64,000 bases of DNA from assembly GCA_021737145.1 (NCBI GenBank), contig JAIPEN010000008.1:1-64000 (forward strand). The letters run 5' to 3'. Both the position numbers and the translations under genes were made by a program. Source of the stretch: Desulfarculaceae bacterium. GTDB taxonomy: Bacteria > Desulfobacterota > Desulfarculia > Desulfarculales > Desulfarculaceae. Under the pieces are notes generated by a model. The model was given only the letters and a program-made list of their open reading frames with translations. It was not told the origin of the DNA and did no database searches. Below, in pieces: positions 50,520 through 57,936 of the stretch (position 1 is its first letter; each line of letters starts with the position of its first letter).

Positions 50520-51847
50520 TGACCCAAGCCATTCGACCCAAAAAGCTACCCCAAGAGGCCTTTGAAAAGCTCAACGGGGCCAATCTCAACCTCTGTCTCA
50601 CCTGCGGCACCTGCAGCGGCGGCTGCCCCATCACCGGCGACCCCGCCGAGGACATGCAGGGCTGGGACACCCGCAAGGTCATCCGCATGCTGGCCCTGGG
50701 CATGATCGACGAGGTGGTGGCCAGCCGCTTCCCCTGGCTGTGCACCGGCTGTGGCCGCTGCGCCGCAGCCTGTCCCATGGGCCTGGATATGCCGGCCATC
50801 TTCGGCTACATGAAGCATCTGCGCCCCCGCGACGAGGTGCCGGGCATCCTGCACAAGGGCGTGGAAAACGTGCTCAACACCGGCAACAACATGGCCATCC
50901 CCCGCGATGATTATCTTTTCACCATGGCCGACATGGGGGTGGAGATGGCCGATGACGAATGGCCCGGCTTCTACGTGCCGGTGGACCGCCAGGACGCGAG
51001 CGTCTTGTTCTTCCCCAACTCCAAGGAGGTCTTCGGCGACTTCGAGGACATGTACTGGTGGTGGAAGATCTTCTACGCGGCCCGCGAGAAGTGGACCATT
51101 CCCAGCGATAACTGGGAGGCGGTGGACTGGGGCCTGTTCACCGGCAACTACGAGGCCACCCGCATCCTGGCCCAGCGCAAGATCGACATGATGAAGAAGT
51201 TCAACATCGAGCGCATGATCATGCCCGACTGCGGGGGCGGCTCCTACGGCTGCCGCAACGGCATGAAGATGTGCGAGTTCGACGACCCGGACAACACCGT
51301 GAACTTCATCTACCTCTACGAGTACCTGATGGAGATCATCAAGCAGGGGCGCATCAAGCTGGACAAGAGCGTGTACGCGGACAAGACCTTCACCTGGCAC
51401 GACTCCTGTAAGCACGGCCGTGAGCTGCAGAGCCACTTCGGCCACGGCTTCTTCGAGGAGCCCCGCTGGATCGTCAACCAGTGCGTGGACAACTTCGTGG
51501 ATATGGAGCCCAACCGCATGAACGGCAACTGCTGCGGCGCCGGCGGCGGCATGTGGCCCATGCCCTATGAAGACGACAGCGCCTGGCACGGCCGCAAGAA
51601 GTACGAGTCCATCAAGGAGAGCGGGGCCGACGTGGTGGTGGTGGCCTGCTCCAATTGCCACGATCAGCTCATGAAGCGCATACCCAAGTATTACGAAGAC
51701 TACCCCTACGAGGTCATGTACCTCTGGCAGCTGGTGGCCGACTGCCTGGTGATCGATCCCTACACCGAGGAGGAGATCGCCCAGGCCGAGGCCGAGGCCG
51801 AGGCCCAATGGGAGCGCCTGGGAGTGGACCTGGACATGGAACTCTAG
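50519..51847 (+). CDS. HdrD/DsrK/TmcB-like iron-sulfur protein (HdrC-HdrB fusion type)
   Basis: The 442-residue cytoplasmic protein starts with two [4Fe-4S] motifs (CLTCGTCSGGCP near residue 26 and CTGCGRCAAACP near 78), as in HdrC, and continues with an HdrB-like part. The second CCG domain is complete (HDSCKHGR, NCCGAGGG, ACSNCHDQL), whereas the first is reduced to DCGGGSYGCRNG. CCG domains hold the cubane clusters that cleave disulfides or similar substrates. No HdrA and no membrane subunit is encoded nearby. With two MvhD subunits it likely forms a soluble disulfide- or thiol-linked oxidoreductase. Confidence 0.87.
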   Translation: MTQAIRPKKLPQEAFEKLNGANLNLCLTCGTCSGGCPITGDPAEDMQGWDTRKVIRMLALGMIDEVVASRFPWLCTGCGRCAAACPMGLDMPAIFGYMKHLRPRDEVPGILHKGVENVLNTGNNMAIPRDDYLFTMADMGVEMADDEWPGFYVPVDRQDASVLFFPNSKEVFGDFEDMYWWWKIFYAAREKWTIPSDNWEAVDWGLFTGNYEATRILAQRKIDMMKKFNIERMIMPDCGGGSYGCRNGMKMCEFDDPDNTVNFIYLYEYLMEIIKQGRIKLDKSVYADKTFTWHDSCKHGRELQSHFGHGFFEEPRWIVNQCVDNFVDMEPNRMNGNCCGAGGGMWPMPYEDDSAWHGRKKYESIKESGADVVVVACSNCHDQLMKRIPKYYEDYPYEVMYLWQLVADCLVIDPYTEEEIAQAEAEAEAQWERLGVDLDMEL

Positions 51848-51925
51848 CGGCCGGGTTGCATATATCGACTTTGGGCCTTATGTTTGTAGGACATAAGCAA
51901 CTCCTAACGAAAGGCATCTTTAGTC

Positions 51926-52267
51926 ATGATGGAAATGACCCCCGAGGCCAGCCAGGCCCTCAAAACGGTTATGGCCGAGAAAAAACTCGAGCCCCCCATC
52001 CGCATCTTCATGCAGAGCGGCTGCGGCGGCGCTCAGTTGGCCCTGGGTGTGGACGAGGCCCGGGACGGCGACGAGACCTTCGCGGTGGACGGCGTGGACT
52101 TCGTGGTCCAGAAGGAGCTGTCCGAGGTGGTGGGCGATATGAAGTTGGACTTCGTCAACCAGGACGGCCAGCAAGGATTCATGCTCTCCAGCTCCAAGCC
52201 CCTGCCCCAGCCCGATAGCTGCGGCACCGGCGGTGGTTGCGGCGACGGTTGCTGCGGCGCCTGCTAA
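51926..52267 (+). CDS. HesB/IscA-like protein with Cys/Gly-rich C-terminus
   Basis: The 113-residue protein matches the HesB-like group found in sulfate-reducing bacteria: MTPEASQALKTVM, RIFMQSGCGGAQLALGVDE and VDFVVQKELSEVVGD. Some family members have selenocysteine where this one has Cys in SGCGGAQ. The C-terminal CGTGGGCGDGCCGAC contains five cysteines and probably binds metal or an iron-sulfur cluster. It follows the HdrD-like gene by 78 bp and precedes a strong terminator; a role in cluster assembly for that complex is plausible. ATG 51929 is an alternative start. Confidence 0.85.
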   Translation: MMEMTPEASQALKTVMAEKKLEPPIRIFMQSGCGGAQLALGVDEARDGDETFAVDGVDFVVQKELSEVVGDMKLDFVNQDGQQGFMLSSSKPLPQPDSCGTGGGCGDGCCGAC

Positions 52268-52289
52268 CTACTCCTACCTAAACAGAACA

Positions 52290-52321
52290 GGGGAGAGGGC
52301 CTTGGCCCTCTCCCCTTCTTT
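52290..52321 (+). terminator. Rho-independent terminator after hesB-like gene
   Basis: GGGGAGAGGGC and GCCCTCTCCCC form an 11-bp stem with a CTTG loop, followed by TTCTTTT. It ends the MvhD-HdrD-HesB transcription unit. Confidence 0.9.
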
Positions 52322-52367
52322 TGGGCCCCATGCCGGGGCCCGGGTCTTTTTCGGATCCTTGGCCCGC

Positions 52368-52613
52368 CTAGTGGCAGTGGGCTCCCCCCTCGCCGAACTC
52401 CTTGTCATTGGCCTTGGCGATGCGCTCCAGCAGGCGGCCCCACCATCCCTGGGGCCGGTCGCAGCAGGGCTGGGCCAAAAACTTGTCGCGGCATCCCGGC
52501 GCGCAGAAGAAGTACAGCCGCCCCTCGCGCTGGGCCACCAGCTCGGTTCGCTGGGTGTCCACGGGCATGTGGCAGACGGGGCAGGGTTCCACCCGTTGAA
52601 TGGTCTGGGTCAT
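52368..52613 (-). CDS. Small Cys/His metal-binding protein (YHS/TRASH-like)
   Basis: The 81-residue protein has CPVCHMPVDTQ near the N-terminus and YFFCAPGCRDKFL in the middle, the pattern of YHS/TRASH domains, which bind metal through cysteines and histidines. The C-terminus ends GGAHCH, with another Cys-His pair. AAGGAGG lies just upstream of the ATG. It is in the same direction as the two small exported proteins upstream and might belong to a metal-related set. Confidence 0.75.
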   Translation of the reverse strand: MTQTIQRVEPCPVCHMPVDTQRTELVAQREGRLYFFCAPGCRDKFLAQPCCDRPQGWWGRLLERIAKANDKEFGEGGAHCH

Positions 52614-52682
52614 GGCGTACCTCCTTGGCCAAAGGGGAGGAGGAGGCCCGGACCCGAAGGCCCGGACCCCCGGGGGATAAGT

Positions 52683-53012
52683 TTATCGTTCCAGGTTGTC
52701 CGGCCGGGGAGCGGGGTTGCCCGGCGCAAAGCCCTGGTTGGGGGCCGGTCGGTAGCCGGGTCCGTAGCCTTGGGGCTGGCCGCTGTTCCAGGCCTGCCAG
52801 CCGGGGCAATTGGCCGGGCCGTAGCCGGGGCCTGCGCCGTTGGGGCCGTAGCCCTGGCCATAGCCCATGTGCTGGCCGGGCCGCATCATGTGGCCGCCCC
52901 AACCGGGGCCGTGGCCGCCGCCCGTCATGCCGTAACCGCCCCAGGCCATGGCGCCGGCGGCCAGTCCAAGGGTGAGCACTCCAGCCAGGATGAAAATCAT
53001 TGTGCGTCTCAT
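52683..53012 (-). CDS. Small exported Gly/Pro/Tyr-rich protein
   Basis: The 109-residue protein has a signal peptide (MIFILAGVLTLGLAAGAMA) followed by a mature part composed of Gly, Pro, His, Tyr and Asn (for example GGYGMTGGGHGPGWGG, and several GYGxG units). Such compositions occur in periplasmic metal-response proteins related to ZraP, but there is no clear family match. I start at MRRTM (53012); an upstream ATG adds 13 residues without improving the signal peptide. The 70 bp between it and the Cys/His protein gene contain that gene's ribosome binding site. Confidence 0.65.
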   Translation of the reverse strand: MRRTMIFILAGVLTLGLAAGAMAWGGYGMTGGGHGPGWGGHMMRPGQHMGYGQGYGPNGAGPGYGPANCPGWQAWNSGQPQGYGPGYRPAPNQGFAPGNPAPRPDNLER

Positions 53013-53254
53013 GTCGGGTCTCCAGTGAGGGTTGCGTTTGACCCTATTCAATGCAGACGGCGTGCCATCTACTTATAAAAGTAAGCATCCGGGGGGCTAA
53101 TTACCAGAAAAACAGTATGTTATAAATTAATCATTTAAATTGGCCTGGTTAGGCTGGCAGTTACGTGGTGGGAACAATTTTCGCGCCCCTGGGAAAGGGC
53201 GCGGAGATTTTTCGCGGCAGGGGCGGGGCCGCCGTATGGGCCCCGGCCCGTGGC

Positions 53255-53482
53255 CTAGCCCCTGGGGCGGCGGTTATCGTCCTGCCAGCGGCGCTGGCTG
53301 GGCCGGTGGGAGGGGCGGCGGTTGTGCCTGTGGCCACGGTTGTGGTCCGGGTTGACGTATGCGGGGCGGCCTACCCGGCGGTAATGGGGGCCTGGCCAGA
53401 TGCATCCGCTCAGGGCCATGGAAGCGGTGAGGAGTATCAACAGGAGGGCGAAAGGCAGGGTGATTCTGGGGAGGGGTGGCAT
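53255..53482 (-). CDS. Small His/Arg-rich lipoprotein
   Basis: The 75-residue protein has a lipoprotein signal peptide (LPFALLLILLTASMALSGC) and a mature part of about 47 residues rich in Arg, His, Asn and Pro (DHNRGHRHNRRPSHRP). A strong AAGGAGG ribosome binding site precedes the ATG. The histidines could bind metal. It lies near the other two small genes and strengthens the impression of a small envelope metal-response set, which is inference. Confidence 0.6.
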   Translation of the reverse strand: MPPLPRITLPFALLLILLTASMALSGCIWPGPHYRRVGRPAYVNPDHNRGHRHNRRPSHRPSQRRWQDDNRRPRG

Positions 53483-53773
53483 GGAGGGCCTCCTTGTAAG
53501 GCGGTTGGGAGTCCTGCCCTCTTTAGGATTGCAGCCGCCGTGCCACTTGGCAGTCGAATCGGACCAAGCGGGATAATGGCAATTAATTTAGCTGGTTGAG
53601 TAGTTTTTTCCGCCCGGGCCGAGCCGGGGCGGGGCCAAAGGCGGGAAGGAACTACCCGGCAGGGGGGCTGGGGGGAAGATTTTTCCCGGCCCGGCGGGCC
53701 AAAAGCGGCGCCCGAGCGGGCCGGGGCTGGCATAATATTAGGCACGTCATCAATCAACCGGGGAGAATGCGTC

Positions 53774-54121
53774 ATGAGCTCGGACAAGGACACCGTGGTC
53801 ATCATCTGGTCCAGCCGCGACCGGGAAGTGGCCAAGAACATGGTATTTATGTACGCCAAGAACTCGCGCCTCAAGGGCTGGTGGCCCAAGGTGCGCCTGG
53901 TGGTGTGGGGGCCCTCGGCCGCGCTCATCGCCGAGGACGCCGAGTTGCAGGCCGAGCTGGAAGAGGCCCGCCAGGCGGGAGTGGAGCTCTTGGCCTGCCG
54001 GGCCTGCGCCGACCGCTACGGGGTCGCCGAGCGCCTGGAGTCACTGGGCATCGAGGTGATCTACATGGGCCAGCCGCTTACCGAATATTTGCAAAGCGGC
54101 CTGCCGGTGCTAACTTTTTAG
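53774..54121 (+). CDS. DsrE family protein
   Basis: The 115-residue protein has the DsrE fold pattern: VVIIWSSRDREVAKNMVFMYA at the start, VRLVVWGPSAALIAED, and GVELLACRACADRYGV with two cysteines, the first a candidate sulfur-carrier position. DsrE-family proteins carry or transfer sulfur, or serve as small accessory proteins in redox metabolism. The gene has a GGGGAG ribosome binding site. It precedes the LUD-domain gene by 43 bp and may be co-transcribed with it. Confidence 0.85.
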   Translation: MSSDKDTVVIIWSSRDREVAKNMVFMYAKNSRLKGWWPKVRLVVWGPSAALIAEDAELQAELEEARQAGVELLACRACADRYGVAERLESLGIEVIYMGQPLTEYLQSGLPVLTF

Positions 54122-54163
54122 GGACAATCCTTATAACTTTGCCATCAGAACCAGGGAGAGAAC

Positions 54164-54808
54164 ATGGACACGCATCAGCAGGCCTGGAACGAAAAGATAG
54201 CCGCCGGCATCATCGAGTGGCTGGAAAAACGCCGCATGGAGGGCAGCTACGCCCCTGACGCCGAGGCGGCCAACGCCAAGGTGCTCGAGTTCATCAAGCC
54301 CGGCCAGGTGGTGTTCCGCTGCGGCTCCATGACCGCCGGCGAGCTGGGCCTGTGGGAGGCCATCGAGGCCGTGGACGGGGTGGAGGTGCTAAACCCCTAC
54401 CAGCCCGGCCTGGAGCCCGCCGAGGGCATGGCCCTTCGCCGCCGTGGCCTCGCCGCTGACGTGATGGTGGCTTCCAGTAACGCCATCACCCTGGACGGCC
54501 GTCTGGTGAACCTGGACGGCATGGGCAACCGGGTGGCGGCCATGACCTTCGGGCCGGCCAAGGTGGTCTTGGTGGTGGGCATGAACAAGGTGGCCCCGGA
54601 CCTGGAAAGCGCCATGGCCCGGGTGAAGCACTACGCCGCGCCGGTGAACGCGGCGCGCATCAACTGCGAGACCCCCTGCACGGTCAACGGCCTGTGCGCC
54701 GACTGTAGGGCGCCCAAGCGCATCTGCAACTTCTGGAGCATCATCGAAGGCTCCATGGTGCCGGGCCGTTTGCACGTGGTGCTGGTAGGCGAAAACCTGG
54801 GCTACTAG
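54164..54808 (+). CDS. LUD domain protein (LutC/YkgG-like)
   Basis: The 214-residue protein has the LUD (DUF162) domain: RRMEGSYAPDAEAANAKVLEFI, FRCGSMTAGELGLWE, VASSNAITLDGRLVNLDGMGNRVA and VLVVGMNKVA. In LutABC the LUD subunit takes part in lactate oxidation; standalone LUD proteins of this length are common in anaerobes and usually lack an assigned function. A C-terminal cysteine cluster (CETPCTVNGLCADCRAPKRIC) with five Cys suggests an iron-sulfur cluster or zinc. AGGGAGAG precedes the ATG. Confidence 0.88.
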   Translation: MDTHQQAWNEKIAAGIIEWLEKRRMEGSYAPDAEAANAKVLEFIKPGQVVFRCGSMTAGELGLWEAIEAVDGVEVLNPYQPGLEPAEGMALRRRGLAADVMVASSNAITLDGRLVNLDGMGNRVAAMTFGPAKVVLVVGMNKVAPDLESAMARVKHYAAPVNAARINCETPCTVNGLCADCRAPKRICNFWSIIEGSMVPGRLHVVLVGENLGY

Positions 54809-54814
54809 ATCCTG

Positions 54815-55504
54815 CTAGGCGGCTGGGGCGGCCATCCGTCCCAGCCGCTCCAATACCAAAGGCAGCCGGGCCTGGCTGGCCGGGTCTGGCGGCAAATGGC
54901 CGGGCAGGGCATCCACGAAACGGCGGTCGTCCAGCAGGGCCCGGAAGCGCTGGGCCAGGAAGCGCCGCACCTCGGTTTCGGCCTGTTCCACCTCGGCGGC
55001 CAGCTCCTCGCGGCCGTCGACCACCGCCACCACGTCCTCCAGGTCATGGCTGGCGGTGTAGTCGTTTTTACCCCGCCCCGCCAGGGCCTCCAGCTTGGTG
55101 GCCAGGAAGCAGGGAGGGGAGATCAGCTTGAGGCTCATCCCTTCCAGCTCATATTCTTGGGCCGAGCGTATCGCGGCCACGTACCAGGGGTTGGTGAAGC
55201 CCAGGGCCTTGATGCCCGAAGGCATCACGTCCACCCGCAGGCCCTCCACCCTCCAGCGGCAGATGACCCCGTCCTCGCTGTCCTCCCTGAAGCCCAAAGC
55301 GCGCAGCTTTTCCTGAAACCGGTGCAACTCGCCCCAGGAGCCGGCCCACACCACCAGATCCACGTCCAGGGTGGGGCGGGGAGGCGCGGCGGCCGGGTCG
55401 GTAGTGAGCAGCTCCAAGACCGACCCACCCACAAAGACCACCTCGCGGCGAAGCTCTCCCAGGCGGCGGGCCACATGGGACAGGTTGTCCAGGTTGCCGC
55501 TCAT
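54815..55504 (-). CDS. Nucleotidyltransferase-like protein (AbiEii/DUF6036-type)
   Basis: The 229-residue protein has a nucleotidyltransferase core: VVFVGGSVLELL followed by TLDVDLVVWAGSW, where the GGS and DxD positions fit metal-dependent NMP transfer, then ATKLEALAGRGKNDYTASHDLEDV, a helix pattern seen in AbiEii and related toxins. I start at ATG 55504, 4 bp after the stop of the HTH gene; an ATG 16 codons upstream would overlap that gene. It is the second gene of a two-gene operon with an HTH protein, the layout of AbiE-like type IV toxin-antitoxin systems. The toxin role is inferred. Confidence 0.75.
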   Translation of the reverse strand: MSGNLDNLSHVARRLGELRREVVFVGGSVLELLTTDPAAAPPRPTLDVDLVVWAGSWGELHRFQEKLRALGFREDSEDGVICRWRVEGLRVDVMPSGIKALGFTNPWYVAAIRSAQEYELEGMSLKLISPPCFLATKLEALAGRGKNDYTASHDLEDVVAVVDGREELAAEVEQAETEVRRFLAQRFRALLDDRRFVDALPGHLPPDPASQARLPLVLERLGRMAAPAA

Positions 55505-55508
55505 TTCA

Positions 55509-56027
55509 CTAACGGCTTCCCCTGATCCACCTGATGAGCCTGTTTCGGGCAAAGCTGTTCTCGCGTTTGCGGCCCAAACGCAGGGCGTCCACCAAAGCCA
55601 AGGCGAGGTAGAGTTGGGAGTCGTTGCGGGCAGCCTCGGGAGCGGATTTGTACAAAGGTGAAAAGCTCATGCCCCTTGCATCTCCTTCAGCCCAAGGCCA
55701 GACGTAACTCTCCTCCGGATTTGGAGGAAATTTATCTAAAAAAGCCGGATGGCTGTGGGCGGTAGGCATCCCTCGAGTTATGCGGCCTATCTCGGCGGGA
55801 AAAGAGTACTTCACCCCGTGGATCAGAAACTCCTCCACACTATCCAAGATAGGCCGCCGCAGTTCCTGGGAGAAAAGCCGGGAATCCGTGGCTCGGGTCA
55901 CGGAGGCATGGACCTGGGAGGGGCTTAGGCCCAGCGAATGGGATATCTCGGCGTAGGTCCAGTAATCACCTGGCTGAAGCACCAGCTTCAGCAACACCAT
56001 TATGTCTTGCGGCAACAACATGATCAT
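55509..56027 (-). CDS. HTH protein paired with nucleotidyltransferase
   Basis: The 172-residue protein begins with a winged-helix-like domain (MVLLKLVLQPGDYWTYAEIS, then LGLSPSQVHASVTRATDS), followed by a region with FSFPAEIGRITRGMPTAHS-like sequence (YSFPAEIGRITRG) that resembles the C-terminal part of AbiEi-type or similar antitoxins. It precedes the nucleotidyltransferase gene and probably represses the operon. Repeats of ATTCTA, one pair forming a 17-bp palindrome, lie directly at its start codon. Met3 is an alternative start. No ribosome binding site is obvious, so the mRNA may be leaderless. Confidence 0.7.
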   Translation of the reverse strand: MIMLLPQDIMVLLKLVLQPGDYWTYAEISHSLGLSPSQVHASVTRATDSRLFSQELRRPILDSVEEFLIHGVKYSFPAEIGRITRGMPTAHSHPAFLDKFPPNPEESYVWPWAEGDARGMSFSPLYKSAPEAARNDSQLYLALALVDALRLGRKRENSFARNRLIRWIRGSR

Positions 56028-56032
56028 TCTAT

Positions 56033-56049
56033 ATTCTAGATTCTAGAAT
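56033..56049 (-). promoter_or_regulatory. Palindromic operator at start of HTH gene
   Basis: ATTCTAGA-T-TCTAGAAT is a perfect 8-bp inverted repeat with one central base, 6 bp upstream of the HTH gene's start codon. ATTCTA also occurs three times with a 7-bp period (56026, 56033, 56040). It is a likely autoregulatory site. Confidence 0.65.
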
Positions 56050-56147
56050 AATGCAATATGTTTTTCGCCTGGCTATCCGCCACCGGTTTGCTCCGGCTCA
56101 CTTATCGCGATACATTATTAAATAGACTCTCACCCATCGGAGGCCCC

Positions 56148-56771
56148 ATGCCTGAACCGCTGACCGTCGAGGTTTTCTCGGACTACATCTGACCCTGGTG
56201 CTACTTCTGTACCGGGCGTATAGAACGGTTGCAGGCCGAGGAGGGGGTGGCCATCAAGTGGGTGGCCTTTCCCCTGCATCCCGAAACTCCGCCCCAGGGC
56301 CAGACCCTGGAGCAGCTCTTCGCCGGCTCGGGCAAGGACATCCCGGCCATGATGGAGCGCCTGAGGGCCGCGGCCAACGCCGAGGGCCTGCCCCTGGGCA
56401 ACCGCAGCATGACCTACAACAGCCGCCGCTCCCAGGAGTTGGCCAAGTGGGCCGAAGAGCAGGGGGCTGGCCCCGCCTTTCACGCCGCCGCCTTCAGGGC
56501 CTATTTTGCCGATGGCCAGAACCTCTGGGAGTCCGATGTGTTGGCCGGGCTGGCCGTCAAGGCGGGCCTGGACGGACAAAAGGCCATTGAGGTTGTGGAA
56601 TCGGGGGCTTACGCCGAGGCGGTGGACGCGGACTGGGCCTATGCCCGCTCCCTGGGGGTCAGCGCGGTGCCCACCTTCGCGGCCGGAGGCCGGGGCTTGG
56701 TGGGGGCCCAGCCTTATCCCGAGCTCAAGCGCCTGGTCCAGGCCGCCCGCGACGGAGGCATCTTCCTCTAA
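56148..56771 (+). CDS. FrnE/DsbA-like thiol oxidoreductase, selenoprotein (Sec at codon 15)
   Basis: The reading frame from ATG 56148 (GGAGG 4 nt upstream) to TAA 56771 contains one in-frame TGA at 56190-56192 and is otherwise open for 207 codons. Translated with Sec it begins MPEPLTVEVFSDYI-U-PWCYFC, so the TGA replaces the first cysteine of the CPWC active site of FrnE/DsbA-like proteins; C18 is the second active residue. The rest fits the family: KWVAFPLHPETP, the helical insert, and the cis-proline motif GVSAVPTF. A hairpin at 56205-56225 is a likely SECIS. The enzyme would be a cytoplasmic or peripheral disulfide/thiol oxidoreductase, as no signal peptide is visible. A simple nonsense mutation is possible, but the position and hairpin argue against it. 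Confidence 0.88.
56205..56225 (+). promoter_or_regulatory. Candidate bacterial SECIS hairpin
   Basis: TTCTGTAC and GTATAGAA form an 8-bp stem (one G-U pair) with a 5-nt loop CGGGC. The stem starts 12 nt after the in-frame TGA and the loop lies 20-24 nt after it. Bacterial SECIS elements lie inside the coding region right after UGA, with guanines in the apical loop, which matches. Confidence 0.75.
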
Positions 56772-56898
56772 AAGTTGTTTGGGATCTCCTTCTTAATGAG
56801 AATATAGAGATAGGGAATATGGCGAATATCTTTTTTCTTGCATATATTAATATTGTCATATAAAAATAGTAGAAAATTAAGATTTGGGAGAGGGGTTG

Positions 56899-57213
56899 AT
56901 GGACGAAGCATTTCTCAGCGAGGCGGCCGAGATGCTCAAGGTGATGGGACATCCCCTTCGCATACGCATCGCGCATTGCCTGGAGCCGGGTGAACTCAAC
57001 GTGGGCGACATCAGCCAGGCCATCGGGGCCACCCAATCGGCCACCAGCCAGCATCTCAAGGCCATGCGCATGCGGGGCCTGCTGGACGCCCGCCGCGACG
57101 GCGCCTGCATGTACTACCGCATCGCCCGGCCCGAGGTTTACAAGATAATCCAGTGCGTCCGCGAGAGCGCGGCCCGCGCCCAAGATGGCAACCAGGTGGT
57201 GGGCGGCCACTGA
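56899..57213 (+). CDS. ArsR family winged-helix regulator
   Basis: The 104-residue protein has the ArsR fold: LKVMGHPLRIRIAHCLEPGELNV, then ISQAIGATQSATSQHLKAM and the wing LDARRDGACMYYRI. Cysteines lie at the end of the third helix (IAHC), in the wing (GAC) and in the last helix (IIQC). Such cysteines occur in thiol- or persulfide-sensing relatives (BigR/SqrR) as well as in metal sensors; the ligand here is not known. I choose ATG 56899 with GAGAGGGG upstream. It is followed by a DsrE-family gene, which supports a role in sulfur sensing. Confidence 0.85.
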   Translation: MDEAFLSEAAEMLKVMGHPLRIRIAHCLEPGELNVGDISQAIGATQSATSQHLKAMRMRGLLDARRDGACMYYRIARPEVYKIIQCVRESAARAQDGNQVVGGH

Positions 57214-57241
57214 GCCGCCTACGCGAGGGGAGGCAGCTAAC

Positions 57242-57784
57242 ATGGATCAGGAGACCCAGGCATACATAGACCAGGCGGTGGAAAAGGCAGTGGGCTCGGG
57301 GCTGGAAGCGGCTCTGAAGAAAAACTCCAAGGCGGCGATCATCGCCTCCAAGGGCAGCCTGGACATGGCCTACCCGCCGCTGATTCTGGCCACCACCTGC
57401 GCGGCCCTGGACATCCCCTGTCAGGTCTTTTTCACCTTCTACGGTCTGGACATCCTCAACAAGAAGAAGAACCAGAGCCTGGGAGTGCCCCCGGTGGGCA
57501 ACCCGGCCATGCCCGTGCCGGTGCCCAACATCATCGGCATGCTGCCGGGCATGACCGCCATGGCCACCTCCATGATGAAGGGCTGGATGGGCAAGGTCGG
57601 CGTGCCCACCATTCCCGAGCTGCTGGAGATGTGCGTTGAGAGCGATATCAGCATCATCGCCTGCCAGATGACCATGGACGTCATGGGGGTCAAGCGCGAA
57701 GAGCTCATCGACGACATCGAGCTGGGCGGCGCGGCCACCTTCTTGAACTACGCCACCGGCTGCAACATCACCCTGTTCGTCTAA
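57242..57784 (+). CDS. DsrE/DsrF-like family protein (DsrE2 type)
   Basis: The 180-residue protein matches the longer DsrE/F/DrsH-like family: AAIIASKGSLDMAYPPLILATTCAALDI at the start of the fold, VFFTFYGLDIL, and SIIACQMTMDVMGV, in which the cysteine is the usual sulfur-carrier residue. A Pro/Met-rich middle segment (VPPVGNPAMPVPVPNIIGMLPGM) is typical and may contact membranes or partners. DsrE2 proteins transfer sulfur in cytoplasmic sulfur oxidation or persulfide handling. It is co-transcribed with the ArsR gene 28 bp upstream. Confidence 0.88.
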   Translation: MDQETQAYIDQAVEKAVGSGLEAALKKNSKAAIIASKGSLDMAYPPLILATTCAALDIPCQVFFTFYGLDILNKKKNQSLGVPPVGNPAMPVPVPNIIGMLPGMTAMATSMMKGWMGKVGVPTIPELLEMCVESDISIIACQMTMDVMGVKREELIDDIELGGAATFLNYATGCNITLFV

Positions 57785-57792
57785 GTCTCCTA

Positions 57793-57820
57793 CGGGCGGC
57801 CCGCCGTTTTGGGCCGCCCG
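57793..57820 (+). terminator. Hairpin after dsrE2-like gene
   Basis: CGGGCGGCCC and GGGCCGCCCG form a perfect 10-bp stem with an 8-nt loop, 8 bp after the stop codon. No T-run follows, so it may be an imperfect terminator. Confidence 0.6.
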
Positions 57821-57936
57821 CCAAAGCAAAAACAAGGGCCCGGCGGCTAGGCCGGGTTCGGGGAGCCGGAGGGGGTCACCAGAGCGGTTCCTGTAAGTCG
57901 AGTTAACTCATGGGAGTAGTTCGGGAAGGAGTCGTC

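Noticed and set aside
56148-56228. Treating the FrnE-like gene as a pseudogene or sequencing error because of the TGA
   Set aside because: The stop falls precisely at the catalytic Cys position, the rest of the frame is intact, and a SECIS-like hairpin follows; selenocysteine explains all three.
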